From contig NZ_LOEE01000028.1 of NCBI RefSeq assembly GCF_001562415.1, forward strand, positions 186,001-250,000: a stretch of 64,000 nucleotides of DNA, given 5' to 3'. This document shows, in pieces, positions 27,117 through 35,592 of the stretch. Source of the DNA: Thermotalea metallivorans (GTDB taxonomy: Bacteria; Bacillota; Clostridia; Peptostreptococcales; Thermotaleaceae). Below the pieces are notes generated by a model that saw only the letters and a list, made by a program, of their open reading frames with translations, had not been told where the DNA came from and did no database searches. The stretch's first letter is position 1. Every line of letters starts with the position of its first letter. The position numbers and the translations under genes are program-made.

Positions 27117-27890
27117 TCAATAGAAAAAATCTCTTTTTTGCCATAAAATCAGGCTGAGTATAAAACCTGAAATCATGACAGCAAAAAGAATGATGAAGGA
27201 TGTGGGGGAAACCCTTCCTGATAAAACATAAAAGATATATTCCGTACTTTTTATAAAAAAATAAAAGGTATCCTTTGAAAGATATAGAGCACCAATGACA
27301 ACTCCCAGTATTGCTGCAATAGAAACGACGGCATTGGGGATGAGGGAACAGACTGCACTGCCGATAGAAAGCAACGATATGCATAAGATCCATTCCCAAA
27401 AATAAAATCGAATGCTATATAGAAATGCAGCAAAGGGCGTGTAAATTTTATCAATATGATAGAAAACAGTGCCGGAGACAGAAGGCAAAAGCAAATAACC
27501 CAGCAAGGTATTGGACACAAATATGGCAAGAAGAAAAATAGAGACTGTCAAGGCAAGGGCAATCCACTTCCCAAGAAAGAATTCAAATTTATGATAAGGC
27601 CGCAGCATTACCAGTCTCAGACTTCCTGTGGCATATTCCGCATTCAGACAGTCCACAAATAGAATAGGCAAAACAACCAATGACAGCAGCAAGTGGATTT
27701 CACGGAGGGCAAAAACTGAAAAATTAAGGGAATTCAATGTTGCAGTGGCTTCCTGGGTATAAAAGCCTATCCCCATCGTCTTTAAGAATAATGATATACA
27801 TAAGGTTGATAAAACAACCAAGACAAAAAGAAATTTTGTTTTTGAACGACTCCATATGCGCTCTAATTCGCTAACGACCAAAGCCATCAT
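27117..27890 (-). CDS. lanG: Lantibiotic immunity ABC transporter permease (LanG-like)
   Basis: 257-residue ABC-2 permease with about six hydrophobic segments. The start MMALVVSELERIWSRSKTKF and the segment CLNAEYATGSLRLVMLRPYH are characteristic of permeases from NisEG/SpaEG-type and related transporters (cf. EYTTGQLRFVILRAV in the next gene). The strong AAGGAGGTATG precedes the ATG. It is the second permease of a two-permease transporter with the ATPase at 28850. Confidence 0.75.
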   Translation of the reverse strand: MMALVVSELERIWSRSKTKFLFVLVVLSTLCISLFLKTMGIGFYTQEATATLNSLNFSVFALREIHLLLSLVVLPILFVDCLNAEYATGSLRLVMLRPYHKFEFFLGKWIALALTVSIFLLAIFVSNTLLGYLLLPSVSGTVFYHIDKIYTPFAAFLYSIRFYFWEWILCISLLSIGSAVCSLIPNAVVSIAAILGVVIGALYLSKDTFYFFIKSTEYIFYVLSGRVSPTSFIILFAVMISGFILSLILWQKRDFFY

Positions 27891-27907
27891 AAGAAACTCA
27901 TACCTCC

Positions 27908-28732
27908 TTAAAAATAATAATCTTGTTTTTTGAAAATAATAAATGATAATCCGCTAAAGAATGTAATATAGGCTGACAATATCGTAAAAATCCAAGATCT
28001 TAGCATTTTTGTTTCTGAAAGTATCAGTGCAATGCCTTGATATTGAATATAAGGAATAGATAAAAAAGTCAGTTTTCCATAGAGTGGCGAGCTGATGTCC
28101 ACAAAAAGCTGAAGGAGTGCGGGATAAATGATGAAAAGGAGCAGAAAGCCAAGGCCTTTTCCAGCGGCACCGGTGGCAGTTTTACTGATGACAGCGAAAA
28201 ACACGATGACAGACCCAAAGGCCATTAAAGTGAAAAAAGAAATTCCATAGTATTGCAGGCTGTAAAAAAGGGCCCTCAGGGGAGAAAAGGGTTGATTGTG
28301 ATAGAAAAATGCTGCATGGCTGGTCTTAGGCAGCAGGATATACCCAAATAGGAAACTTCCGATAAAATAAATTATCATAAATAACAGCATGGTCAGGAAT
28401 AGAACAATCATTTTTGCCATGATGATTTGAAGGGGGGAAACAGCCCTCAATATGACAAATCTTAGTTGCCCTGTTGTATATTCTTCCGTAATGCATAAAA
28501 TCGTCAGCAAAATTGCTGCGATGTTGAAGGCACTGATGAGCTGTTCTTGCAATGCAGCCACGGGGAAATTTAAAAAAACAACATATTCCGGACTTTCCGC
28601 CGCAACATGGGCATTATTTTTTAGATAGAAAACCAAGGTCGCCAATAGAATCACGGGAATCAAAGAAAGACAAATCCATGGAGTTTTGCGTTGCCATAAT
28701 TTTTCCCATTCTGAGAAGATTATTTGATGCAT
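27908..28732 (-). CDS. lanE: Lantibiotic immunity ABC transporter permease (LanE-like)
   Basis: 274 residues and about six hydrophobic segments. HQIIFSEWEKLWQRKTPWIC at the N terminus and CITEEYTTGQLRFVILRAVS in the middle align with the companion permease, so the two are paralogues. They would form the membrane pore that expels the lanthipeptide from the producer membrane. The gap of 117 bases to the ATPase gene holds nothing recognisable. Confidence 0.75.
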   Translation of the reverse strand: MHQIIFSEWEKLWQRKTPWICLSLIPVILLATLVFYLKNNAHVAAESPEYVVFLNFPVAALQEQLISAFNIAAILLTILCITEEYTTGQLRFVILRAVSPLQIIMAKMIVLFLTMLLFMIIYFIGSFLFGYILLPKTSHAAFFYHNQPFSPLRALFYSLQYYGISFFTLMAFGSVIVFFAVISKTATGAAGKGLGFLLLFIIYPALLQLFVDISSPLYGKLTFLSIPYIQYQGIALILSETKMLRSWIFTILSAYITFFSGLSFIIFKKQDYYF

Positions 28733-28849
28733 TTTGTTTATCCACTCCTTTAAAGCACCTTGTGGCAGCAGGATATTTTCATAGATTTATCATGAAATCC
28801 ATAAAGAATATTTCTCCAATTCATAATTTGTGCAGATAGACAGCGGATA

Positions 28850-29593
28850 TCAATGATAATTCTGAATCAACTGGATAAAGGCTTCCTCCAAGTCATTGCC
28901 GGTGTTGGTTGTTGAAAGCAGTGTTTCTTTGTCTCCTTGCCAGATCATTTTTCCCTGATGAATAATCATAAATTTATTGCACAAGTATCTGAGCTCATCA
29001 AGCAAGTGGCTGGATATAAAGAAAGTAATATTCTTTTCATTTTGCAGTTTTACAATTAAATCCCGTAATTCTTTTTTTCCAATAGGGTCAAGACCATTAA
29101 AGGGTTCATCTAAAATAATTAGATCAGGATTGTTTAACAATGCTTGGGCAATGCCAAGTCTTTGCTTCATTCCCAGAGAATATGTTTTCACCTTGTCATC
29201 TCCCCGATTTGAAAGTCCTACAATTTCTAACACTTCTTCTACTTTCTCCAGTTGTTCTTTTCCGGACATGGAAGGATTTAGCCTTGCCAAATTTTGCAGA
29301 TTTTTTCGACCGGACATAAAGGGGAAAAAAACAGGAGATTCTACAATCGCACCCATTTTTAAAAGTGCTTTTTTTCTGTTTTTTTCTATATTTATTCCTT
29401 GAATCAGGATTTCTCCCTCCGTAGGTGCAATAAGACCTGTCATGAGCCGAAGGAAAGTCGTTTTGCCGGCTCCGTTGATGCCTAACAAGCCGTAGATATC
29501 CTTTGGATATATTTTTAGCGTAATATGATCAATGATTAAACAATTTCCAATGTATTTTGTTACATTTCTAGCGAAAATAACAGAATCATGCAT
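28850..29593 (-). CDS. lanF: Lantibiotic immunity ABC transporter ATPase (LanF-like)
   Basis: 247-residue ATPase of the BcrA/NisF type. Walker A GLLGINGAGKTTFLRLMTGL, signature YSLGMKQRLGIAQALL, Walker B LIILDEPFNGLDP and the switch His in FFISSHLLDEL are all intact. ATG 29593 is chosen because GGAGG lies six bases before it. It is the first leftward gene from the divergent region at 29594-29943, so immunity and production can respond to the same regulator. Confidence 0.9.
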   Translation of the reverse strand: MHDSVIFARNVTKYIGNCLIIDHITLKIYPKDIYGLLGINGAGKTTFLRLMTGLIAPTEGEILIQGINIEKNRKKALLKMGAIVESPVFFPFMSGRKNLQNLARLNPSMSGKEQLEKVEEVLEIVGLSNRGDDKVKTYSLGMKQRLGIAQALLNNPDLIILDEPFNGLDPIGKKELRDLIVKLQNEKNITFFISSHLLDELRYLCNKFMIIHQGKMIWQGDKETLLSTTNTGNDLEEAFIQLIQNYH

Positions 29594-29674
29594 AGAAATC
29601 CTCCAATCCTTATTCATTGCGAAAATATAATAAAAAAATAATGATATGATTATTAAATATTTTTAAAAAAAGTA

Positions 29675-29703
29675 TTGACAATAAACAAAAAATTTAAAAT
29701 AAT
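29675..29703 (+). promoter_or_regulatory. Candidate promoter for the lanthipeptide operon
   Basis: Perfect TTGACA at 29675-29680 and AATAAT at 29698-29703 are 17 bases apart. It is about 240 bases upstream of the first precursor in the 350-base AT-rich divergent region, which also holds direct repeats at 29781 and a hairpin at 29879. Other start sites nearer the gene are possible. Confidence 0.5.
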
Positions 29704-29780
29704 AGACATATAAGGAAAAGTACATGCTACATACTTTGAACGATACCCTTCATGTTCTATTGTAAATAATAATTTTAAAA

Positions 29781-29812
29781 TTTTTATAAAGTTTTATAAA
29801 AAAATTCATAAA
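29781..29812 (+). promoter_or_regulatory. Direct repeats TTTTATAAA, possible LanR binding site
   Basis: TTTTATAAA at 29782 and 29792 and ATTCATAAA at 29804 are spaced by 10 and 12 bases, about one helix turn, as OmpR-type regulators prefer. The region is very AT-rich, so chance repetition is possible. Confidence 0.35.
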
Positions 29813-29878
29813 AAAGTTTGCTGAATTATATAGAATTTCTTTTTATCCTGCAGGAAAATAGAAAATTCTGTATCTTCA

Positions 29879-29915
29879 GCCCATCAATAATTTATATTGT
29901 CAAAAATTGATGGGC
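29879..29915 (+). promoter_or_regulatory. Hairpin in the leader of the first precursor gene
   Basis: GCCCATCAAT and ATTGATGGGC are perfect ten-base arms around a 17-base loop. The ribosome site AGGGGGGGAG starts 16 bases after the stem, so the hairpin does not hide it. It may stabilise the abundant precursor message. Confidence 0.5.
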
Positions 29916-29943
29916 ATAAAAAATTGAGAAAGGGGGGGAGTAT

Positions 29944-30144
29944 ATGCCAAAATATGATGATTTTGATTTGGATATCCAAGTAAAAGAAGTAAGTAATGCT
30001 GCAGAACCAAATATTACCAGTGTCTCTTTGTGCACTCCGGGTACCTGCTATCAAGGATGTTCAGGAGACACTACCTTTAACAGCAATTGCTGTCCGTCAA
30101 ACTATACTGTTTGCATCACAAAGACTTGCTTTACATGCGCATAA
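29944..30144 (+). CDS. lanA1: Class I lanthipeptide precursor 1 (nisin-like ring A/B start)
   Basis: 66 residues. The leader MPKYDDFDLDIQVKEVSNAA-EPN contains the FDLD form of the FNLD box that LanB and LanC bind. The core (43 residues if cut after EPN) begins ITSVSLCTPGTC, as nisin starts ITSISLCTPGC, and carries eight Cys and fourteen Ser/Thr. The rest, with a CC pair and NYTVCITKTCFTCA, is unlike nisin or subtilin. Pro at -2 matches nisin-type cleavage sites, but -1 is Asn. The ribosome site is AAAGGGGGGGAG. Confidence 0.93.
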   Translation: MPKYDDFDLDIQVKEVSNAAEPNITSVSLCTPGTCYQGCSGDTTFNSNCCPSNYTVCITKTCFTCA

Positions 30145-30193
30145 TCAGTTGCTGTTAAGGTTTTTATAAATTGTAAAAAGGGGGGACTTTTGT

Positions 30194-30385
30194 ATGCCAA
30201 AATATGATGATTTTGACTTGGATATTCAGGTAAAAAAGGTAGACAACCTTGTAGAACCGAATATCACCAGCGTATCCCTGTGTACTCCTGGTACTTGCTG
30301 GAATACATGCGGCGGTACATCAACACTGAACACAAATTGCTGCATTGCCACATATTTATGCTCATTGGCTGAATCTTGCAGATAA
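30194..30385 (+). CDS. lanA2: Class I lanthipeptide precursor 2
   Basis: 63 residues. The first fourteen residues (MPKYDDFDLDIQVK) and the segment EPNITSVSLCTPGTC are identical to precursor 1, while the remaining core differs (WNTCGGTSTLNTNCC, ATYLCSLAESCR). The 40-residue core has seven Cys and thirteen Ser/Thr. The N-x-N-CC pair is shared by both, so rings at the start and middle are probably alike and the tails differ. It has its own ribosome site (AAAAGGGGGG) 13 bases upstream, and may be half of a two-peptide pair or a duplicate. Confidence 0.92.
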   Translation: MPKYDDFDLDIQVKKVDNLVEPNITSVSLCTPGTCWNTCGGTSTLNTNCCIATYLCSLAESCR

Positions 30386-30405
30386 TACTTAGAGAAAACC
30401 GAGGA

Positions 30406-30432
30406 GAAGGGAACATGCAATATGTTCCCTTC
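30406..30432 (+). terminator. Hairpin between precursor genes and lanB, likely attenuator or processing site
   Basis: Eleven-base perfect arms GAAGGGAACAT and ATGTTCCCTTC around a five-base loop. No T-run follows, so it is not a simple terminator. Similar hairpins between nisA and nisB lower expression of the modification genes relative to the precursor. Confidence 0.65.
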
Positions 30433-30461
30433 TAAATCTAAAAAAAGGAAGGGTTTAGAAT

Positions 30462-33400
30462 ATGATGGAAAAGTTTCTGAGGGATCCTCAAGATATGCAG
30501 CCTCCACTGTTTCAACCATTGGATTTTGCCATGTTAAGAACACCGGTTTTGCCGGCGGAAGCCTATCAGAAAATGTTTACGGTCAGCCGTGAAAAAGACA
30601 GTGATACACAATGTGCCGATACCGAAGCCATTCTTTTTGAAATGTCTGGAGATCCTTTCATTCGGGAGGCAATCGCAGTTTCCAGCCAATCTTTATTGGA
30701 AGCTTTGAATCGATGGGAAACCACAGAAGACAGCAGAAAACAGGAACAAACCTTAAGTTCTTTTTTGAAATATATGATCAGAATGTCCACAAGGACAACG
30801 CCTTTCGGATTATTTTCTGGAGTTGCTCTTGCCCGATTCAGTGATAAGACAGATGTTGAAATTGAGGGTTTTGTCCATCACAGAAAACGCGCACGGCCTG
30901 ATATGGAATGGCTAATGGCAGTGATGAAAAAATTTGAAAGGCGCAAGGAAGTATTGGAAAAGTTAAAAGTAACCGCCAATACAATGATGATGTATGTGGG
31001 AAATCGTGCGGAAATTCCATATATTACGAAATACGGACAGCAATCCCTTGGTAAAGATTATCATATGGAGAGCATATCTATTCGGGCAACACCTCCTGTA
31101 AAATATGTTCTTGAGATGGCTCAAGAACCCGTTCCATATGGGGAAATCATTGATTCTTTGATAAAAAAATATCCTGATACACCGGAGGAAAAAATTAGAA
31201 ATCTGGTATGGCAGCTATTAGAAAAAGAATTTATTATATCGGAACTGCGTCCTCCTTTAACTATTACCAAACCGTTTGAATATTTCATAGAAAAACTTTC
31301 GGATCTAAAGGGAACTGATGAAGAAGTGGCTAAGCTGATTGAAATAAAGGAACTGATAGATCAATACAATGACACTGAATTAGGGAAAGGGGAAGCCATC
31401 TATTTAGAAATTATTAAAAAGATGAAAGAACTAGCCCGGACAAAAAATTTTGTGCAAGTAGACTTGCGTTTACATAAGAAAAGGGCATATTTACATAAAA
31501 GGGTGGCAACAGATTTAGCACAGGCAGCCGAATGCCTGTGGCGATTGGCATCAGAAAATATCAATCTGCCCCATCTGGAAGAATATAGAATGGATTTTAT
31601 TGAGAAATATGGTTTTTACAGGGAAATCCCTGTATTGGAGCTGTTAAATCCCGATACAGGCTTAGGACCGCCTGCATTGTACGAATATCCCAAAAGCAGA
31701 AAAAGTTTAAAAAGAGAAATCATTAAAATGAATTCTATCAATCAATTTATTTTCAAGGAAATTCTTTTGGCTGTCCAGAATAAAACCTTTGAGATATGCA
31801 TTACACCTGAAATTTTAGAAAAAATTGAACCGGTAAAACCGGAAACAAAATATGCTCCCCTTTCCCTGGAGCTCAATGCCATTATTGCTGCACCTTCGGC
31901 AGAGGAAATTGACAAAGGAAATTATAAAATTTATATCGGGCCCAATATCGGCTCCCCTGGGGCAGGCAAATCCTTTGGAAGATTTATTGATATCTTGGGA
32001 GAAGATATTCATGAAAAACTTTCTCAAATAAGCCGGTTGGAAAAAGAATATTGCCATGATGACGCAGTTTTTGCAGAATTGGTCTATACGCCCAGTGCCG
32101 GAAGGGTAGCAAACGTTGTGATCACTGAAAATAAAAGGGATTATGAGATCGTGTTATCCACCAACTCCTCCAAAGGGCCTAAAGAAACGCTGAAACTCTC
32201 GGATTTGGTAGTAGGGGCAGACAGTGAAAGGTTTTACTTGAAATCAAAATCTTTGAACAAAGAGGTCATAGTCACAACCGGGCATATGTTAAATGTATCG
32301 GGGGCGCCCAATGTATATCGCTTTCTTAGGGAGATTTCCATGGATGGCAAGCGGGATTGGACCCAGATGGCATGGAGAAATGCCTTTGAATTGTTTCCTT
32401 TCATACCAAGGATTCGATATGGAAATGTCATCATATTTCCTGCCCAATGGAAGTTGTCATGGGAAATACTGGATTTGTCCAAGGGATGTGTTTTTGAAAA
32501 ATTTGAAAAGACGATGCAGGAATGGAAAAAGAAATGGAATGTTCCCCGGTTTATCTATTATACGATTGCTGATAACAGGCTGTTATTTGATTTGGAACAT
32601 CCCCTGCATATCAAAGAATTATACAATCAAATGAAAAAAGAAACAAACGGCAATGTATTATACATTACTGAAGCAGAATGCGGTTTCCATGAAAATTGGG
32701 TACAAGGATCCGAGGGGAAATATTTTGCGGAATTTGTCGTTCCTTTTGTTTTGGCTGACCCTCCCCTCAGAGAATCAAAAAATATCCATAAGGATATAGA
32801 CAGGAAGAAGAGCATGATTTCTTCTATGGATAGTCAAAGAGTGATGCTTCCGGGGAGTGAATGGTTGTTTCTGAAGTTGTATGGCAATAGTGAAAGAGAA
32901 GAAGAATTGATTGCTTTTGAAATGAGAAACTTTTGCACAGACGCAATCGCGAAAGGATATTGCAATCAATATTTTTTTACAAGATATGCCGATCCCGAAC
33001 AACATATTCGGCTGCGATTTCATGGCGATCCTAAAAATTTATATGGTGCATTGATGTCTGAATTGCATTTATGGCTGCTGCAGCTAAAAAAAGATGGCCT
33101 TCTGTCCAGGGCATGCATCGATACATATGAAAGAGAAATCGAGCGATATGGAGGCCCCAATACCATTGTTCCGGCGGAAGAGGTATTTTATTATGACAGC
33201 ATTTATACCGGGGATTTGCTTTATTTATATCGAACGAATCAGCTTGATTTGGATATAGAAACAATTGCAGTAATCAACATTATTGATTTGATGGAAAAAT
33301 GGGGTTTCACTTATTCTGAACAGCTTGAATGGTTTAACAGGCGCATCCCTCGCAATGAATGCAAAGAAGAGTATCGCAAAGAGAGGAAAAAATTAATTCA

Positions 33401-33710
33401 ATGGGCAAATTCATATAATCATTGGGAAAATCTTTGCAATAGCAGGAATGGCATACAGATTTGTCAAATGTTAAATCAACGGGGAAAAAGTATCATGGAG
33501 CTTGCTGAGAAGGTCAGGCGGGAACAAATACAAAAAAATTTGTATAATTCAGAGGAAGATATTATAGCAAGCATTATGCATATGCACTGCAATCGGCTGA
33601 TAGGGATCAATCGCCAACGGGAGAAACAAATCATGGCATTTGCCAGGCATACTTTGCATGATCTAAAATATTTTAAGGAGAATTTAGAAAAACATGAAAG
33701 AGCAATCTGA
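30462..33710 (+). CDS. lanB: Lanthipeptide dehydratase LanB
   Basis: 1082-residue full-length class I dehydratase. It uses glutamyl-tRNA to glutamylate core Ser/Thr and then eliminates to Dha/Dhb. The N-terminal block (PLDFAMLRTPVLPAEAYQKM, SGVALARFSD, STRTTPFGLFSG) and middle are the glutamylation domain. Residues from about 795 (EWLFLKLYGNSEREEELIAF, QYFFTRYADPEQHIRLRFHG, YEREIERYGGPNTIVPAEEV) are the SpaB_C-type elimination domain. Both parts are intact. AAGGAAGGG precedes the ATG. It overlaps lanT by 17 bases. Confidence 0.95.
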   Translation: MMEKFLRDPQDMQPPLFQPLDFAMLRTPVLPAEAYQKMFTVSREKDSDTQCADTEAILFEMSGDPFIREAIAVSSQSLLEALNRWETTEDSRKQEQTLSSFLKYMIRMSTRTTPFGLFSGVALARFSDKTDVEIEGFVHHRKRARPDMEWLMAVMKKFERRKEVLEKLKVTANTMMMYVGNRAEIPYITKYGQQSLGKDYHMESISIRATPPVKYVLEMAQEPVPYGEIIDSLIKKYPDTPEEKIRNLVWQLLEKEFIISELRPPLTITKPFEYFIEKLSDLKGTDEEVAKLIEIKELIDQYNDTELGKGEAIYLEIIKKMKELARTKNFVQVDLRLHKKRAYLHKRVATDLAQAAECLWRLASENINLPHLEEYRMDFIEKYGFYREIPVLELLNPDTGLGPPALYEYPKSRKSLKREIIKMNSINQFIFKEILLAVQNKTFEICITPEILEKIEPVKPETKYAPLSLELNAIIAAPSAEEIDKGNYKIYIGPNIGSPGAGKSFGRFIDILGEDIHEKLSQISRLEKEYCHDDAVFAELVYTPSAGRVANVVITENKRDYEIVLSTNSSKGPKETLKLSDLVVGADSERFYLKSKSLNKEVIVTTGHMLNVSGAPNVYRFLREISMDGKRDWTQMAWRNAFELFPFIPRIRYGNVIIFPAQWKLSWEILDLSKGCVFEKFEKTMQEWKKKWNVPRFIYYTIADNRLLFDLEHPLHIKELYNQMKKETNGNVLYITEAECGFHENWVQGSEGKYFAEFVVPFVLADPPLRESKNIHKDIDRKKSMISSMDSQRVMLPGSEWLFLKLYGNSEREEELIAFEMRNFCTDAIAKGYCNQYFFTRYADPEQHIRLRFHGDPKNLYGALMSELHLWLLQLKKDGLLSRACIDTYEREIERYGGPNTIVPAEEVFYYDSIYTGDLLYLYRTNQLDLDIETIAVINIIDLMEKWGFTYSEQLEWFNRRIPRNECKEEYRKERKKLIQWANSYNHWENLCNSRNGIQICQMLNQRGKSIMELAEKVRREQIQKNLYNSEEDIIASIMHMHCNRLIGINRQREKQIMAFARHTLHDLKYFKENLEKHERAI

Positions 33711-35547
33711 TTACCAGACAGTAAATATGAAAAATATTATCCATACGTTTAAGTATTGGCCTTGCATATTTCGTCTGTTGTGGAAATCCGACAGCAAAAG
33801 GCTGATGGCGATTATATTTTTGACTGTTTTGTCAGGGATTATGCCAATGATGACTCTCATTGCCTCGCAAAATTTGATAAATGCTGTTGTGATTCATATG
33901 AATCAGAAGTTTGACTATATACTTAGGGCTTTTCTCTTTTTGGTGGTTGTTTCTTTATTTTCTGAGGTTATCCAAGCTGTCAGAGGCCACCACGAAATGT
34001 TGTTTCGAAATATCCTGCAGCACCAGATCAATGTATCCATTATGGATAAGGCAATCCATCTGCAGTTGGAAGATTTTGAAAATGCCGAAGTATATGACAA
34101 ATTGCAACGGGCTCAGAATGAAGCCAACTACAGGCCCTATCAAGTATTTTCATCTATTCTTGGGGTATTGGGAGGCGTCGTAACATTTCTATCGGCGGCA
34201 GCCGTTTTGTTGTCATGGAGATGGTGGGTAGTTTGTATTCTGTTATTTATTCCTCTGATTTCATCGATTTATTTTGTTAAAATAGGACAACATGAATTCT
34301 GGATACAGTGGGTTAGAGCACCAAGATATCGAAAATCTTGGTATTTGAATTTTCTGCTTACCCGGGATACGGCTTTTAAAGAAATTAAACTGTTTAATTT
34401 AGGAAAACATTTATTGGAGAAATATAAAAAAATCAATACAGAGTTCATTCAAGAGGATAAGCGGCTTTTAAAAAGAAGGACAATCCTCACCTTGGTATTT
34501 CAAACTTTGAATCAGTTTGCCGGTGATATGATAGTTTTAATGATATTATGGTCTGCATTTCATGGAGAAATTTTGGTGGGAAGTGTCGTAGCTTATATCA
34601 GGGCAGTTTCTCTAACCCAGTCCCATTCCCAGGGGATATTAAGTTCAATATTTTCAATATACCAGAACAATCTATATATCAAACAATTATTTGAATTTCT
34701 TGAACTACCCTTGAGAAAACCTTTGGATGTTGAAACAGAAAAAACACCGGGAAAGATCCATACCATAGAATTTCGCAATGTATCTTTTCGATATCCAGGG
34801 ACAGAGGACTATGTTTTAAAAAATGTCAGTTTTACCATTCATGAAAATGAGATAATTGCTTTAGTAGGAAAGAATGGTTCGGGGAAAACAACCCTTGTAA
34901 AATTATTAACAAAACTATATCCATTGGATGAAGGTGATATTTTCATTAATGGCATCTCCATCAATGAACTGAATACCTATGAGTTAAGAGAACGTATAGG
35001 GGTAGTTTTTCAAGATTTTGTACGCTATGAATTGACCATGAAGGAAAATATCGGGTTTGGGAATTTGAAATACTTAGATAACAATGAAAAGTTGATGGCA
35101 TCTGCCGAATTGACCGGGCTTTTTGATATTATCGAAAAAATGCCCAAAAAGCTCGATACCCAGTTAGGGAAATGGTTTGAAGAAGGATATCAGCTTTCGG
35201 GAGGTCAGTGGCAGAAAACAGCTTTGGCAAGGGCTTTTGTAAGGGATGCAGATGTATATATTTTGGATGAGCCCAGTGCAGCCTTAGATCCCCTTGCTGA
35301 AAGTGAAATGTTTCAAAAGTTTTTTGAATTGACCAATCAAAAAATCGGACTCTTTATTTCCCATAGATTTTGTACTGTAAAGCACGCAAAAAAAATTATT
35401 GTTTTGGATAAAGGGCAGATCGTGGAACGGGGAAACCATGAAGAATTGATCAAGGCAAATGGTTTATATGCTTCTCTTTATAATGTTCAAGCCCGGCTGT
35501 GGAAGGAAATAGATTTCCCCATGCAATACCATAAAAGAGAAGCATAA
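33694..35547 (+). CDS. lanT: Lanthipeptide ABC exporter LanT (without peptidase domain)
   Basis: 617 residues: N-terminal membrane domain with about five to six helices and C-terminal ATPase (Walker A LVGKNGSGKTTLVKLL, signature QLSGGQWQKTALARAF, Walker B VYILDEPSAALDP). There is no C39 peptidase domain, as in NisT and SpaT, so it exports the modified prepeptide with its leader still on. The ATG follows AAGGAG at 12 bases. It sits between lanB and lanC. Confidence 0.92.
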   Translation: MKEQSDYQTVNMKNIIHTFKYWPCIFRLLWKSDSKRLMAIIFLTVLSGIMPMMTLIASQNLINAVVIHMNQKFDYILRAFLFLVVVSLFSEVIQAVRGHHEMLFRNILQHQINVSIMDKAIHLQLEDFENAEVYDKLQRAQNEANYRPYQVFSSILGVLGGVVTFLSAAAVLLSWRWWVVCILLFIPLISSIYFVKIGQHEFWIQWVRAPRYRKSWYLNFLLTRDTAFKEIKLFNLGKHLLEKYKKINTEFIQEDKRLLKRRTILTLVFQTLNQFAGDMIVLMILWSAFHGEILVGSVVAYIRAVSLTQSHSQGILSSIFSIYQNNLYIKQLFEFLELPLRKPLDVETEKTPGKIHTIEFRNVSFRYPGTEDYVLKNVSFTIHENEIIALVGKNGSGKTTLVKLLTKLYPLDEGDIFINGISINELNTYELRERIGVVFQDFVRYELTMKENIGFGNLKYLDNNEKLMASAELTGLFDIIEKMPKKLDTQLGKWFEEGYQLSGGQWQKTALARAFVRDADVYILDEPSAALDPLAESEMFQKFFELTNQKIGLFISHRFCTVKHAKKIIVLDKGQIVERGNHEELIKANGLYASLYNVQARLWKEIDFPMQYHKREA

Positions 35548-35592
35548 AAGGATAGGGCTGTGCATTGCAATCTGGTGATATGGAGGAACAAC

